This document shows positions 47,101 through 56,821 of a DNA stretch of 64,000 nucleotides, in pieces. How positions within the stretch are numbered: the stretch's first letter is position 1; each line of letters opens with the position of its first letter. The translations under genes were made by a program, and so were the position numbers. Source of the stretch: Psychrobacter sp. APC 3426 (lineage in GTDB: Bacteria; Pseudomonadota; Gammaproteobacteria; Pseudomonadales; Moraxellaceae); the NCBI RefSeq assembly GCF_030408035.1, contig NZ_JASDCF010000013.1:1-64000 (forward strand), read 5' to 3'. The notes below the pieces were generated by a model, which saw only the letters and a list, made by a program, of their open reading frames with translations, was not told the origin of the DNA and did no database searches.

Positions 47101-47976
47101 ATGAGCATGACCAATACAGACATCCCTTCAGTATTACAGCGCATTGTTGCCACCAAACAAGTCGAGGTAAAAGCGGCTCGTGAGGCGCTACCTCTTGATG
47201 CGTTAAAAGCAAAAGTAGCTGCAGATAATAAATCACGCCGTGGCTTTGCAGCCGCCCTGCGAGCTGCCAGTAATAAAGAAAACGGTATCGGCATCATCGC
47301 TGAAATTAAAAAAGCGTCGCCATCTAAAGGCATCATCAATCACAACTTTACACCAGCCTTATTTGCCCAGCAATATGAGCAAGCGGGTGCCAGCTGTTTA
47401 TCCGTGCTCACCGATCGTGATTACTTTCAAGGTGATGATACCTACCTCATCCAAGCTGCCAATACCTCTAGCCTGCCTGTACTACGCAAAGACTTTATGA
47501 TTGATGTCTATCAAATATATCAATCTTATCTCATGGGTGCTGACTGCATATTATTAATCATGGCATGCCTTGATGACACTCAAGCACAAGAGTTACATGC
47601 GCTGAGTATCGAGCTGGGCATGGATGTATTGATTGAAGTACATACCAAAGCTGAGCTTGAACGCGCACTAGAACTGCCTCGTTCAGCGCATAATATCTAC
47701 GGCATCAACAATCGTGATTTAAATACGTTCGATGTTGATCTACAAACCACGCTCGATTTAAAAAATATTTTAATCGAGGCATTGGCTGCTGACGCCGATA
47801 GCACAGCACAAAAACCACTTATCGTTACCGAAAGCGGTATTCATAGCAGCGATGATATCCGTTTGATGTTAGACAATGATATTCAGCACTTTTTAATCGG
47901 TGAGCAGTTTATGAAAACTGATCACCCAGGCCAAGCGTTACAATCCTTACTTGCGGGCGTGGCAGCAGACGAGTAA
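47101..47976 (+). CDS. trpC: Indole-3-glycerol-phosphate synthase
   Basis: 291 aa, a TIM barrel. It closes the indole ring in tryptophan synthesis. EIKKASPSKGII, SVLTDRDYFQG, LRKDFMIDVYQIY, GINNRDLNTFDVD and ESGIHSSDDI are the active-site strands. This is the single-function TrpC without a fused TrpF. The start is the ATG at 47101 directly after ATAACTGGAT. Confidence 0.95.
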   Translation: MSMTNTDIPSVLQRIVATKQVEVKAAREALPLDALKAKVAADNKSRRGFAAALRAASNKENGIGIIAEIKKASPSKGIINHNFTPALFAQQYEQAGASCLSVLTDRDYFQGDDTYLIQAANTSSLPVLRKDFMIDVYQIYQSYLMGADCILLIMACLDDTQAQELHALSIELGMDVLIEVHTKAELERALELPRSAHNIYGINNRDLNTFDVDLQTTLDLKNILIEALAADADSTAQKPLIVTESGIHSSDDIRLMLDNDIQHFLIGEQFMKTDHPGQALQSLLAGVAADE

Positions 47977-48068
47977 AGTAACTCAAATAGCTTCATTCAA
48001 GATTATATAGCTTGTAAACGGCTAACAAATAAATCACTCATTCATCAACCAACGATACGTTAACTTTT

Positions 48069-48800
48069 ATGTCAAACTCTCTATTTTCAAAAGAAATGCA
48101 AGATCAGCTCAAAGAGCTAAAAGGCCAACTGAGCAAAGGTCGTGATACCAACTCGCCTGAAGGCGAAAATCAAAAGCCAACTGAGCCTGTTGCACTGCCT
48201 ACTCAAAAGCAGGTCAAAAAAACAGTCAAGCAGTTAGACAGTCAACATATCGATGATGATAAAGTGCTGTTTATGCAAGCGATGCATGGCGTCAGTCAGC
48301 TAGAAGATAAAAACGTTCGCTCGCCTGCCAGTGCGACAAAATCTGGCAAACTTGACGCAGCAACTTTATCCAAACGTGCAGCGGCGCAAGGTAGTGAAGC
48401 CAGTGATTTGGGGGCAGGCTTGTCAGATATGCAAGCACTACTCAATCCTGTCGCTGCTGAAGCCTATTTGTCTTATAAGCAGCCAACTTTGCAAAACAAG
48501 ATTTTTGATCAGCTTAAAAAAGGTAAGTTACGTTGGTATGACGCGGTAGACATTCATGGCTGCACCATAGAAGAAGCACGCGTGGCCATGACACAGCTAT
48601 TGAGTCAAGCCAAAGAAAAAAATGAAACCATGGTAAAAATCGTCCATGGTAAAGGCAGCGAAGCCATTCTAAAAACGTGTGTTAATGGTTGGCTACGTCA
48701 ATTGCCTGAAGTATTGGCATTCTGCTCTGCTCCGCCAAAGGATGGTGGCAATGGCGCAGTATTGGTCTTGCTCAAAAAACCTAAAAATGACGGCGAGTAG
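48069..48800 (+). CDS. Smr-domain protein (SmrA/B-like)
   Basis: 243 aa. Residues 1-140 are polar and Lys/Gln-rich. The last 90 residues are an Smr domain: VDIHGCTIEEARVAMTQLL, VKIVHGKGSEAILKTCVNGWL (part), and FCSAPPKDGGNGAVLVLLKK. In E. coli SmrB cleaves mRNA at collided ribosomes; SmrA is less understood. Which one this is cannot be settled by eye. It follows trpC by about 90 bases and may be read from the same transcript. Confidence 0.87.
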   Translation: MSNSLFSKEMQDQLKELKGQLSKGRDTNSPEGENQKPTEPVALPTQKQVKKTVKQLDSQHIDDDKVLFMQAMHGVSQLEDKNVRSPASATKSGKLDAATLSKRAAAQGSEASDLGAGLSDMQALLNPVAAEAYLSYKQPTLQNKIFDQLKKGKLRWYDAVDIHGCTIEEARVAMTQLLSQAKEKNETMVKIVHGKGSEAILKTCVNGWLRQLPEVLAFCSAPPKDGGNGAVLVLLKKPKNDGE

Positions 48801-48827
48801 CATTTAGGTTTCGCTCAGTATCAAAAT

Positions 48828-48857
48828 AAAAGGACTGCTACTGGCAGTCCTTTTTTA
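48828..48857 (+). terminator. Terminator after the smr gene
   Basis: AAAGGACTGC pairs with GCAGTCCTTT around TACTG, then TTTT. Confidence 0.85.
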
Positions 48858-48942
48858 TAACGATAAACTCTACTTTCCTTTGATACGATGCCGTAGAGAC
48901 CCACTATATTTCCATGCACATTTTTATTTAAGCGAACCTATC

Positions 48943-49575
48943 ATGACCATACAAACGATCGAAAACCCTCAACAGCTAGAAGAACACATCACTGCATTGA
49001 TGGCTATCGAACCAAGATTCGTGCCTATTTATGAGCAAGTTGGCGTGCCCAGCCTTAGGCACAATGCAGGTGGGTTTAAGCAATTAATGAGGGCTATGGT
49101 CGGACAGCAGCTATCAGTGGCGGCGGCAACCAGTATTTGGCAACGATTGGTGGATGCAGACTTGACCAACTCACAAGCCATTAGTGAAGCAACGGACGAA
49201 ACCTTACGAGCACAAGGACTGTCTAAACAAAAAATCCGTTATGTCCACTCATTGGTAGCGCATGATATAGATTTTGCTGCGCTAGAAACCATGGCAGATG
49301 AGGAGGTGATACAAGTGCTTACCGCGGTGACTGGTATTGGCCGCTGGACAGCGGAGATGTATTTGCTGTTTTCTTTAAAGCGAGCTGATGTGCTAGCGGT
49401 CGATGATTTGGCGATTAAAGTGGCCGCGATGGAACTATTAGCTTTAACAGAACGTCCAACGCCGAAACGATTGAAAACGCTCACCAACAGTTGGGCACCG
49501 CATCGTAGTGCTGCAGGCTTACTACTATGGTCATACTACGGTTTATTACGCAATAAAACCGCAGTGCCCCTGTAA
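48943..49575 (+). CDS. DNA-3-methyladenine glycosylase II (AlkA-type HhH-GPD)
   Basis: 210 aa from the ATG at 48943 (MTIQTIENPQ); the 21 upstream codons of the open frame look non-coding. The helix-hairpin-helix reads TAVTGIGRWTAEMYLLF, followed by the catalytic-aspartate region DVLAVDDLAIK (about residues 149-159). It lacks the N-terminal AlkA domain, as in the short Mag1/AfAlkA-like group. It removes alkylated bases from DNA. Confidence 0.88.
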   Translation: MTIQTIENPQQLEEHITALMAIEPRFVPIYEQVGVPSLRHNAGGFKQLMRAMVGQQLSVAAATSIWQRLVDADLTNSQAISEATDETLRAQGLSKQKIRYVHSLVAHDIDFAALETMADEEVIQVLTAVTGIGRWTAEMYLLFSLKRADVLAVDDLAIKVAAMELLALTERPTPKRLKTLTNSWAPHRSAAGLLLWSYYGLLRNKTAVPL

Positions 49576-49625
49576 GTTAATAAACCACTCTAAATAAGTT
49601 AATATTGCCTGCTAAAACGCTTTTT

Positions 49626-51596
49626 TTAAGGCTGGTTCCAAATAGAAAATCCGAACTTCCTTCTTGAGTGCTTAAATTTATTTTTCTTTAGGGCGCGACC
49701 TTTCTCTCTTAACGCTTTTATTTTAGGTTCTTTTTTACTACCTGCTGTTGTCTCTTGCTCATCATCCGACTCATGCCCGTTAGTGCTATCATTTTCTTTA
49801 TTTAAATCCACACCATCGTTTATATCAGGACTATTGTCATTGACAGTGCTCTTAACCGTATCATTACTATTTGAAGCATCGTCTATCGACTCAAGCGTAT
49901 TGCTTTCTTGAGCATTGTTTTCCATGTGATGCTCAAGCTCAGCTTGATTGACAATCAACTGCTGCGTTGGCAAGGCATGCTCGACCTTATATTTAGCCAC
50001 TTGATTGAGTACATCAACGAACACGACGTTTTGCTTGTCATAAAACTCCATGACGTCATTAGCATTGATATACGCCTGTAATTGAATCACATAACAATCT
50101 TGGCGCAGCTCTAAAATATTGACCTGATTCCATTCTTGGTTAGTTAAGTAGTGCTCATTTAAAAACTCATCCAAGTCTTTGACCATCTTAAAGACCACAT
50201 CTATATCAGCGGTACGCTTAAGATATAGCTGATGGAAAAAGCGGAACATGTCACGCGAGGTAAAGTTTTCAATTTGCATCGATGAAAAGTCACCGTTTGG
50301 TACAGTGACGATAGTGCGCGTCAAGGTACGCACGCGTGATGAGCGAATACCAATATCGATAACGGTGCCTTCGTACGTACCAAACTTACAGTAGTCCCCT
50401 ATTCGTACTGGCGAATCTGCCACCACCACGACACTACCAACCAGGTTCTCAATCGTCTTTTGCGCACCAAGGGCTAATGCCAAACCACCCACACCCAGCG
50501 CAGCAATACCAGTGGTCAAATCAAACCCTAGATTGCCAAAGATAACAATGACAGCAAATATTAATAACAGTGCTTTGACGACTTTACGCAATAGTCCCAA
50601 GATAGAGACTCGTTCTGTATAGTTTTTCTTATAGCTTAGGTTGACAGCACGGGTGAATATCGCATCGATGACGCGCAGTAATAGCCACGTTAATGCCAAC
50701 CACGAGGCAATATCTGTAAAGCGATTGACAGGCTCTCGCAGCGTAACTGACACGCCAGCGTAGACCATGACCTCAGACAATATCAATGCCATAATAACAA
50801 CTGACAGCGGTAAAATTACTTTATTTGGCAAAGGTAGCGGGACGCCGCGTACTCGAGGATATGCGATGCGTAATAAATGGTAAAGTAGCCATACCATGAT
50901 GTACGTCAGCACAAAACTACTGATAATCATCGTGAGTGCAGCGACCAAATCAGCCATTTGATAACCAAATAGCTTTTTGCCTTCTAATGAGTCAACAGTA
51001 TAACGAGAAACCAAGGTCGGTTCAGTGTTCTCTATCACTTCTGGCACTGAGCTGAGCGTATCGCTCGAAAACTGCCAATACTGCTCACCCTGCTTTGATA
51101 CCACTCTTTCGAGTAATAGTGGGACGCTTTTTTCACCGACATTGATGACACCAACATTCTCTTGGCTCGGTGGTAACTGGTCGGTCAGATTACCTTCAGG
51201 TGTATTGTTAATCTGCAAATCAGGTTGAAACCGACCACCTGCATCCAATGCTTGTTTGAATTGGCGTACGACAGTGGTTGGATTGTCAGACTTCGACAAG
51301 TTTAGATAATTACTTGCCAGTAAGTAATCATTTTCGCCTAATGCACTGATAAACCCTTGTACCGTATGACGGGGAGTATCTCGTCCAAATGAGTCTGGTA
51401 TGGGTGTATTGACAGACTCTTCGCTATTACCATTGCCGACACCTAGGGCGCCTGCTTCAGCAGCCGAAGCGCCATTGGACGATAACACACTCACTATAAC
51501 TGCAAATATAAACACCATTATTATGACTGGTGCTTTCATGAATAAGTATCGTGAGGATGACGCAGTGTGGGTAGTCAATTGATGCTTAGTAGACAA
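49626..51596 (-). CDS. MscS-family mechanosensitive channel
   Basis: 656 aa. A signal-like segment (about residues 22-45) is followed by a periplasmic domain, four to five membrane helices from about residue 215, and the MscS pore and beta domain (GVGGLALALGAQKTIENLVG, then ADSPVRIGDYCKFG). The C-terminal 120 residues are acidic, then strongly basic, and probably disordered. The TTG start is supported by AAGAGG six bases upstream; an internal ATG at 51539 has none. It releases solutes on osmotic downshock. Confidence 0.88.
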   Translation of the reverse strand: MSTKHQLTTHTASSSRYLFMKAPVIIMVFIFAVIVSVLSSNGASAAEAGALGVGNGNSEESVNTPIPDSFGRDTPRHTVQGFISALGENDYLLASNYLNLSKSDNPTTVVRQFKQALDAGGRFQPDLQINNTPEGNLTDQLPPSQENVGVINVGEKSVPLLLERVVSKQGEQYWQFSSDTLSSVPEVIENTEPTLVSRYTVDSLEGKKLFGYQMADLVAALTMIISSFVLTYIMVWLLYHLLRIAYPRVRGVPLPLPNKVILPLSVVIMALILSEVMVYAGVSVTLREPVNRFTDIASWLALTWLLLRVIDAIFTRAVNLSYKKNYTERVSILGLLRKVVKALLLIFAVIVIFGNLGFDLTTGIAALGVGGLALALGAQKTIENLVGSVVVVADSPVRIGDYCKFGTYEGTVIDIGIRSSRVRTLTRTIVTVPNGDFSSMQIENFTSRDMFRFFHQLYLKRTADIDVVFKMVKDLDEFLNEHYLTNQEWNQVNILELRQDCYVIQLQAYINANDVMEFYDKQNVVFVDVLNQVAKYKVEHALPTQQLIVNQAELEHHMENNAQESNTLESIDDASNSNDTVKSTVNDNSPDINDGVDLNKENDSTNGHESDDEQETTAGSKKEPKIKALREKGRALKKNKFKHSRRKFGFSIWNQP

Positions 51597-51971
51597 AACA
51601 AACCTCTTAGCTTGATGAAGGGTATAACGAATGACACATGAAATCTGTCCTATGATAACAATTATTTATCACAGCAGTGCTTTTGATTGCACGTTTTTGT
51701 AGTTAATTACCGTGGCTGGGAGATTACCAGCAAAATATAAATATCAATGATAAATGCTGCTACTAAATAACGGATAACAAGGCAATTAATATGGATAAGT
51801 ACATCATTTATCGCCAATCCTGAAAGACATTCAGCTTACCATGAGGAAACATTAGGTTAAAACGGTTTATAAAGTAACCGTTTTTATAGATAATAAGCGC
51901 TGTATAAGCTGTCCACTACTTTTTGTAACACTTCTTTCTCAATCTTTGCTTTCGTAACTCTGGAAATCATT
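51597..51971. other. Region upstream of the BtuB-like receptor
   Basis: 375 bp without a gene. A hairpin AAAACGGTT / AACCGTTTTT lies at about 51857-51888 and could end a transcript or fold in the leader. I looked for a cobalamin riboswitch and found neither the B12 box nor the GCCACTG-type core. Confidence 0.45.
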
Positions 51972-53885
51972 ATGTTATTATCACGCTCTTCTTCATCTAC
52001 TTATCTACGTTGTAGTATTTTAAGCGTATTGGGCTTACTTTCTATAAATACAGCAATGGCTGTCACACCTGTCAGCTCTGACCTAGATACTGTCACTGAT
52101 AATAATAAGCTGCCACAGGTCGAGCTTGATAAAATTGTGGTAACCGCGACACGTACACCGACTAAGACCAGCAATGTGATTGCTCAAACTCGCGTTGTTG
52201 ATAGCGAAGCGCTCAAGCGTTATCAAGGGCAAAGTGCCTTTGAAGTGATAAAACGCCAGCCAGGAATCAGTCATTATACTAACGGAGGCCCTGGCACCAC
52301 CTCTAATTTTTATATGCGCGGTTATGATAATAAGCAAATTTTGGTGCTTATCGATGGTATACGTTATAGCTCAATCAGTGCTGGTGGTGCAACATTAAGC
52401 CTACTACCCGCTGATCAAATCGATCGCATCGAAATTCTGTACGGAGCCTCAGGCTCTAGTATTTATGGCGCTGATGCTATGGGCGGTGTCATTCAGGTAT
52501 TTACTAAAGGCGCAAACGTTAAACGTAGCAACTTTTCGATGACAGCAGGTGTGGGCTCCAATGATGAGTATCTGTATGGCGCAAGTGCACAATTAGCCAA
52601 TGAGAGTGGCACAACACTGAGTTTATCCGCCAGTCATACTGAAACTGATGGTATAGACGCAACGTTACCTTCAACATCTACGTATAAAGATGATGACAGT
52701 TTTGAAAGCGACAATATTAGTTTGGCGCTAACGCAGCGCATTAATGAGCAACTACTTGTAGGCGCTAGTGCCTTATATAGCAAATCAAACACTGAGTTTG
52801 ATTATGGTCTTAATAAAGACGTATATTCTGATCAAGAAAATGGTGCCGCTCAAGCTTTTATTGATTGGCGCTATATGCCAGGCTCTTCGGTAAGACTACA
52901 ATATGGTCATTCTATTGATAAAGTGGATACGCCAGCATATAACAGTCGTTATGACACTGAACAAGATCAAATCAGTTTAGTAGGCCAGCATAAACTACCT
53001 GTTGGTCAAGGTATCTATGGTCTAGAGTACCTCAATCAAGGTCTAGACACTAAATCCCCTGGTTATAACCTTGATGATCGGGATGTAAAAAGTGCCTTTT
53101 TGGGCTATTTACTGGCTAATAATAAGTTTGATGCTCAGGCTAATATACGTTTTGATGATTATTCAGAATATGGTGACCAAACGACTTACAATTTAGGTGG
53201 TGCGTACCATATCAACTCTAATCTTCGTGTTGGTGCTAATTACGCTAAAGGCTTCCGCGTTCCTACTTTTAATGATTTATACCCTGGTTTTGGTGGTGAT
53301 CCTGATTTAAAATCTGAAACTAGTGATAACTATGAAGCTTTTATTGAATATGACACCGTTTTGCAATCTACGCGTCTAACGGGCTATCAAAATAAAGTTG
53401 ATGATTTGATCGTCTCTCCTGCACCTACCTATCAGACTGTTAATATAAATGAAGCTAAAATTAAAGGTATATCTTTAACTTCAGACTGGATATTGAACAA
53501 TTACTTATTTGGTGGTAGCTATGATTATCAATCAGCTAAGGATGATAGCGATTATAGTAATAGAGCAGATGACTACAATGGTAATTTTTTACCTGTACGC
53601 CCTGAGCACAAAGGTTTAATTTATTTAGGTTACCGTCTGCCAAGCCTAGATCTTCGCGCTGAGTATCAATATGTAGATGATTACTATTACAGTATTTCTA
53701 ATGCTGATTCACAACTCGTTGAAAGCTATGGCCTGTTTAATATTAGTGGAAACTACCAACTCACAGATAACTTATCAATGACTGCAAGATTGAATAATAT
53801 AACTAATGAAAAATATGTAACAGCCCCTGGTTATAACACCGACGGCACTAACTTCTTCACGTCTTTAACCTATAACTGGTTCTAA
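51972..53885 (+). CDS. btuB: TonB-dependent outer-membrane receptor, BtuB-like
   Basis: 637 aa. Signal peptide to about residue 31 (INTAMA). A TonB box (LDKIVVTATRTP) leads into the plug domain (YMRGYDNKQILVLIDGIRYS (part), then IEILYGASGSSIYGADAMGGVIQ (part)). A 22-strand barrel ends with the aromatic SLTYNWF. Length and the plug pattern best match BtuB, the vitamin B12 transporter, but other siderophore-type substrates cannot be excluded, since no B12 riboswitch or btuFCD is adjacent. Confidence 0.75.
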   Translation: MLLSRSSSSTYLRCSILSVLGLLSINTAMAVTPVSSDLDTVTDNNKLPQVELDKIVVTATRTPTKTSNVIAQTRVVDSEALKRYQGQSAFEVIKRQPGISHYTNGGPGTTSNFYMRGYDNKQILVLIDGIRYSSISAGGATLSLLPADQIDRIEILYGASGSSIYGADAMGGVIQVFTKGANVKRSNFSMTAGVGSNDEYLYGASAQLANESGTTLSLSASHTETDGIDATLPSTSTYKDDDSFESDNISLALTQRINEQLLVGASALYSKSNTEFDYGLNKDVYSDQENGAAQAFIDWRYMPGSSVRLQYGHSIDKVDTPAYNSRYDTEQDQISLVGQHKLPVGQGIYGLEYLNQGLDTKSPGYNLDDRDVKSAFLGYLLANNKFDAQANIRFDDYSEYGDQTTYNLGGAYHINSNLRVGANYAKGFRVPTFNDLYPGFGGDPDLKSETSDNYEAFIEYDTVLQSTRLTGYQNKVDDLIVSPAPTYQTVNINEAKIKGISLTSDWILNNYLFGGSYDYQSAKDDSDYSNRADDYNGNFLPVRPEHKGLIYLGYRLPSLDLRAEYQYVDDYYYSISNADSQLVESYGLFNISGNYQLTDNLSMTARLNNITNEKYVTAPGYNTDGTNFFTSLTYNWF

Positions 53886-53928
53886 GCCTGTCTAACAGTA
53901 TAAAAATCCTATCGTTATCAAAATAAAT

Positions 53929-53957
53929 TAAGGTCATCAATCGATGGCCTTTTTTTA
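53929..53957 (+). terminator. Terminator after the BtuB-like gene
   Basis: AGGTCATC pairs with GATGGCCT around AATC, followed by seven T residues. Confidence 0.8.
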
Positions 53958-54062
53958 TGGTCAAAACTATCCCGTTACCTTATGCGATGTTACCAGCTAT
54001 TATTTATATCAGTAAATAAGTGACAATAGGTGACATTTGAGGCCTCATCTATTACAATAATG

Positions 54063-54212
54063 ACCCTCCGAGAGGTGTTGCACCATAAGAATGGACTTGC
54101 GCATTTAAGCTTTATTATTATGCCAATCCCATCCTATGTTAGGCTCGGTAACTGTTATGCGCTCATTATTTTATCTGAGCATTTGACAGCGCAAACAACG
54201 GCACCTGCGTTT
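54063..54212 (+). ncRNA. S-adenosylhomocysteine (SAH) riboswitch
   Basis: Conserved blocks of the proteobacterial SAH riboswitch occur in order: CCCTCCGAGAGGTGTTGCA at 54064, AGGCTCGG at 54141-54148, the GCGCTCA segment near 54159, and CAACGGCACC at 54196-54205. CCTCCGAG and CTCGG can pair as the first stem. It ends about 45 bases before the ahcY ATG. A 70-codon open frame over this region is an artefact of the RNA. It should switch ahcY-metF on when SAH accumulates. Confidence 0.9.
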
Positions 54213-54254
54213 TTATTCTTTTTATCAATCATTTACCACTGATAGGAGCATATT

Positions 54255-55679
54255 ATGGACGCAGTGTCTAACACCCCATCTGCCCATACGATCGATCCCT
54301 CTTTCACCGACTATAAAGTCGCCGACATCAGCCTTGCTGATTACGGTCGCCGTGAAATCACTCTTGCTGAAGCCGAAATGCCTGCCCTAATGGGTTTGCG
54401 TCGTCGCTACGAAGCCGACCAACCGCTTAAAGGCGCGAAAATCGCTGGCTGTATCCACATGACCATCCAAACTGCGGTCCTTATTGAGACGCTCGTCGCG
54501 CTAGGTGCTGAAGTACGCTGGACGTCATGTAATATCTTCTCAACCCAAGACCATGCTGCTGCGGCGATTGCTGCTGCTGGTATCTCTGTTTATGCTTGGA
54601 AAGGCGAAACCGAAGAAGAGTACGAGTGGTGCTTGCGTCAACAAATCCACGTTGACGGAGAAGAATCAGGTCAGCTTTGGGATGCAAACTTAATCTTGGA
54701 TGATGGCGGCGATTTAACCGCATTGATTCACAATGATTATGCCCAAATGCTTGATAGTATTCATGGTATCTCTGAAGAAACTACTACAGGTGTCCATCGC
54801 TTGGTTGAAATGCTTAATAAAGGCACGCTAAAAGTACCAGCAATCAACGTCAATGACGCGGTTACCAAGTCTAAAAACGATAACAAATACGGTTGCCGTC
54901 ATAGCTTAAATGACGCCATCAAACGTGCCACTGACATGTTCCTTGCTGGTCGCCGTGCCTTAGTTATCGGTTATGGCGATGTAGGTAAAGGCTCTACGCA
55001 AAGCTTACGCCAAGAAGGCATGATCGTACGTGTTTCAGAAGTTGACCCTATCTGTGCGATGCAGGCATGTATGGACGGCTTTGAAGTATTATCACCATAC
55101 ATCGACGGTGACAACACGGGCGGCGCAGCCAGTATCAACAAGCGTTTGCTTGAAGACACTGACATGATCGTCACGACTACTGGTAATTACCATGTTTGTG
55201 ATAGACATATGCTAGCAGCCCTTAAGCCTGGTGCTGTGGTATGTAACATCGGTCACTTTGACACCGAAATCGACACTCAGTTTATGCGTGATAACTGGCG
55301 CTGGGTTGAGATCAAGCCACAAGTGCATCAAATCTTCCGCTCAGACGATGAAAACGATTATCTGATCTTGCTTGCTGAAGGTCGCCTAGTAAACCTAGGT
55401 AACGCAACTGGTCACCCATCACGCGTGATGGACGGCTCATTTGCCAACCAAGTATTGGCTCAAATGTATCTGTTCGAAGAAAAATTCGCTGACTTGCCAG
55501 CTGACCAACGTACTGACAACCTATACGTAAAAGTATTGCCTAAGAAGTTAGACGAAGAAGTGGCCGCTGCGATGGTTGCAGGCTTTAACGGTACGCTAAC
55601 CAAGCTGACCCAAAAGCAAGCTGAGTATTTGGGTGTGCCAGTTGAAGGTCCATTCAAGCCTGACGCTTATAAATACTAA
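54255..55679 (+). CDS. ahcY: Adenosylhomocysteinase (SAH hydrolase)
   Basis: 474 aa. It splits S-adenosylhomocysteine into adenosine and homocysteine using bound [19 protein letters not shown], the [16 protein letters not shown] block, the NAD fold [16 protein letters not shown] and the ending [10 protein letters not shown] are diagnostic. TAGGAG lies ahead of the ATG. An SAH riboswitch precedes it and metF follows 13 bases after the stop, so the two form an operon of the methyl cycle. Confidence 0.97.
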   Translation: MDAVSNTPSAHTIDPSFTDYKVADISLADYGRREITLAEAEMPALMGLRRRYEADQPLKGAKIAGCIHMTIQTAVLIETLVALGAEVRWTSCNIFSTQDHAAAAIAAAGISVYAWKGETEEEYEWCLRQQIHVDGEESGQLWDANLILDDGGDLTALIHNDYAQMLDSIHGISEETTTGVHRLVEMLNKGTLKVPAINVNDAVTKSKNDNKYGCRHSLNDAIKRATDMFLAGRRALVIGYGDVGKGSTQSLRQEGMIVRVSEVDPICAMQACMDGFEVLSPYIDGDNTGGAASINKRLLEDTDMIVTTTGNYHVCDRHMLAALKPGAVVCNIGHFDTEIDTQFMRDNWRWVEIKPQVHQIFRSDDENDYLILLAEGRLVNLGNATGHPSRVMDGSFANQVLAQMYLFEEKFADLPADQRTDNLYVKVLPKKLDEEVAAAMVAGFNGTLTKLTQKQAEYLGVPVEGPFKPDAYKY

Positions 55680-55692
55680 AAGGAGCCTGACT

Positions 55693-56541
55693 GTGAGTAA
55701 GCCTGCTTTCTCCTTTGAGTTCTTTCCTGCAAAGACCGAGCAAGGTCACGAAAAGCTTCTCAGCACTTACGATGAGCTTAATAAGTTATTACCAGCTTAT
55801 TTTTCGGTAACTTACGGTGCGGGCGGTTCAACCCGTAGCCGCACTTTGGATATCGTTCAAGCTTTGTGCGCGCGCGGTGAGACTGATATTGCGCCGCATA
55901 TGTCTTGTATCGGTGATGATAAAAGTCAAATCGCCGAACTGCTCGATCTTTATAAAGGCTTAGGCATCCAGCGTTTGGTCGCCCTGCGTGGTGACTTACC
56001 ATCCGGTCAAGTAGGTATGGGTGAGCTACCGTTTGCGTTAGACTTGGTGAAGTTTATCCGTGAATATTCAGGTGATCATTTTCGTATCGAGGTCGCAGCC
56101 TACCCTGAGATGCATCCACAAGCGCGTAGCTTTGAGTTTGATGTTGACAACTTAGTCAATAAATATCAGGCTGGTGCCGATGCATCAATTACCCAGTTTT
56201 TCTATAACGCGGATAGTTATTTATATCTGCGTGATACGTTAGAGAAGCGCGGTATCGATACAGTAGCGCAGCCGTTAGTCGCAGGCATTATGCCGATTAC
56301 CAACTCTAGCAATCTCGTACGCTTTGCCGATAGCTGTGGTGCTGATATTCCTCGCTATGTGCGTAAGCGCTTGGCAGATTTTGGCGATGACCGCACCGCT
56401 ATTCGCGAGTTCGGCTTTGATGTGGTCTATCGTTTATGTGAGCGCTTGATTGCCGAGGGCGTACCTGCCATGCATTTTTATAGCATGAATAAGGTTGAGC
56501 CAAACAAGCGTTTGGTCGAAGCGTTGGGACTCACCGCTTAA
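55693..56541 (+). CDS. metF: 5,10-Methylenetetrahydrofolate reductase
   Basis: 282 aa from the GTG at 55693, with AAGGAG eight bases upstream; the longer frame starting inside ahcY is not credible. A flavin TIM-barrel enzyme making 5-methyl-THF for methionine synthesis. SFEFFPAKTEQG, SVTYGAGGSTR, LVALRGDLP, ASITQFFYN and MHFYSMNK mark the family. Co-transcription with ahcY under the SAH riboswitch couples homocysteine release to its remethylation. Confidence 0.95.
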   Translation: MSKPAFSFEFFPAKTEQGHEKLLSTYDELNKLLPAYFSVTYGAGGSTRSRTLDIVQALCARGETDIAPHMSCIGDDKSQIAELLDLYKGLGIQRLVALRGDLPSGQVGMGELPFALDLVKFIREYSGDHFRIEVAAYPEMHPQARSFEFDVDNLVNKYQAGADASITQFFYNADSYLYLRDTLEKRGIDTVAQPLVAGIMPITNSSNLVRFADSCGADIPRYVRKRLADFGDDRTAIREFGFDVVYRLCERLIAEGVPAMHFYSMNKVEPNKRLVEALGLTA

Positions 56542-56565
56542 ACTTTTATCGAATGTATTGCTGAA

Positions 56566-56597
56566 TGACTGGCGTTCTTAGGAGCGCCAGTTTTTTA
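56566..56597 (+). terminator. Terminator after metF
   Basis: ACTGGCGTTC pairs with GAGCGCCAGT around TTAG, then TTTTTT. Confidence 0.87.
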
Positions 56598-56821
56598 TTG
56601 TTGCTATTATTTATTGTGTGGCACTATGAGCCTATACACTCAACCAACACCATAACATCGATACTATCGTATCAATTAATACCACTACTTAAAAAAACGG
56701 TTTGATTTAGCATTTCTAAACCAACTATCTAATACACCACTGTTAATCCCTCTCCCTACTTAACTAATATTCTGCTAAGATATTGAGAAAGATTACTATT
56801 CAAACAAAGGATTAAACGACT

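Noticed and set aside
54030..54242. 70-codon open frame ahead of ahcY
   Set aside because: It coincides with the SAH riboswitch; conserved bases are explained by the RNA, and no ribosome site is present.
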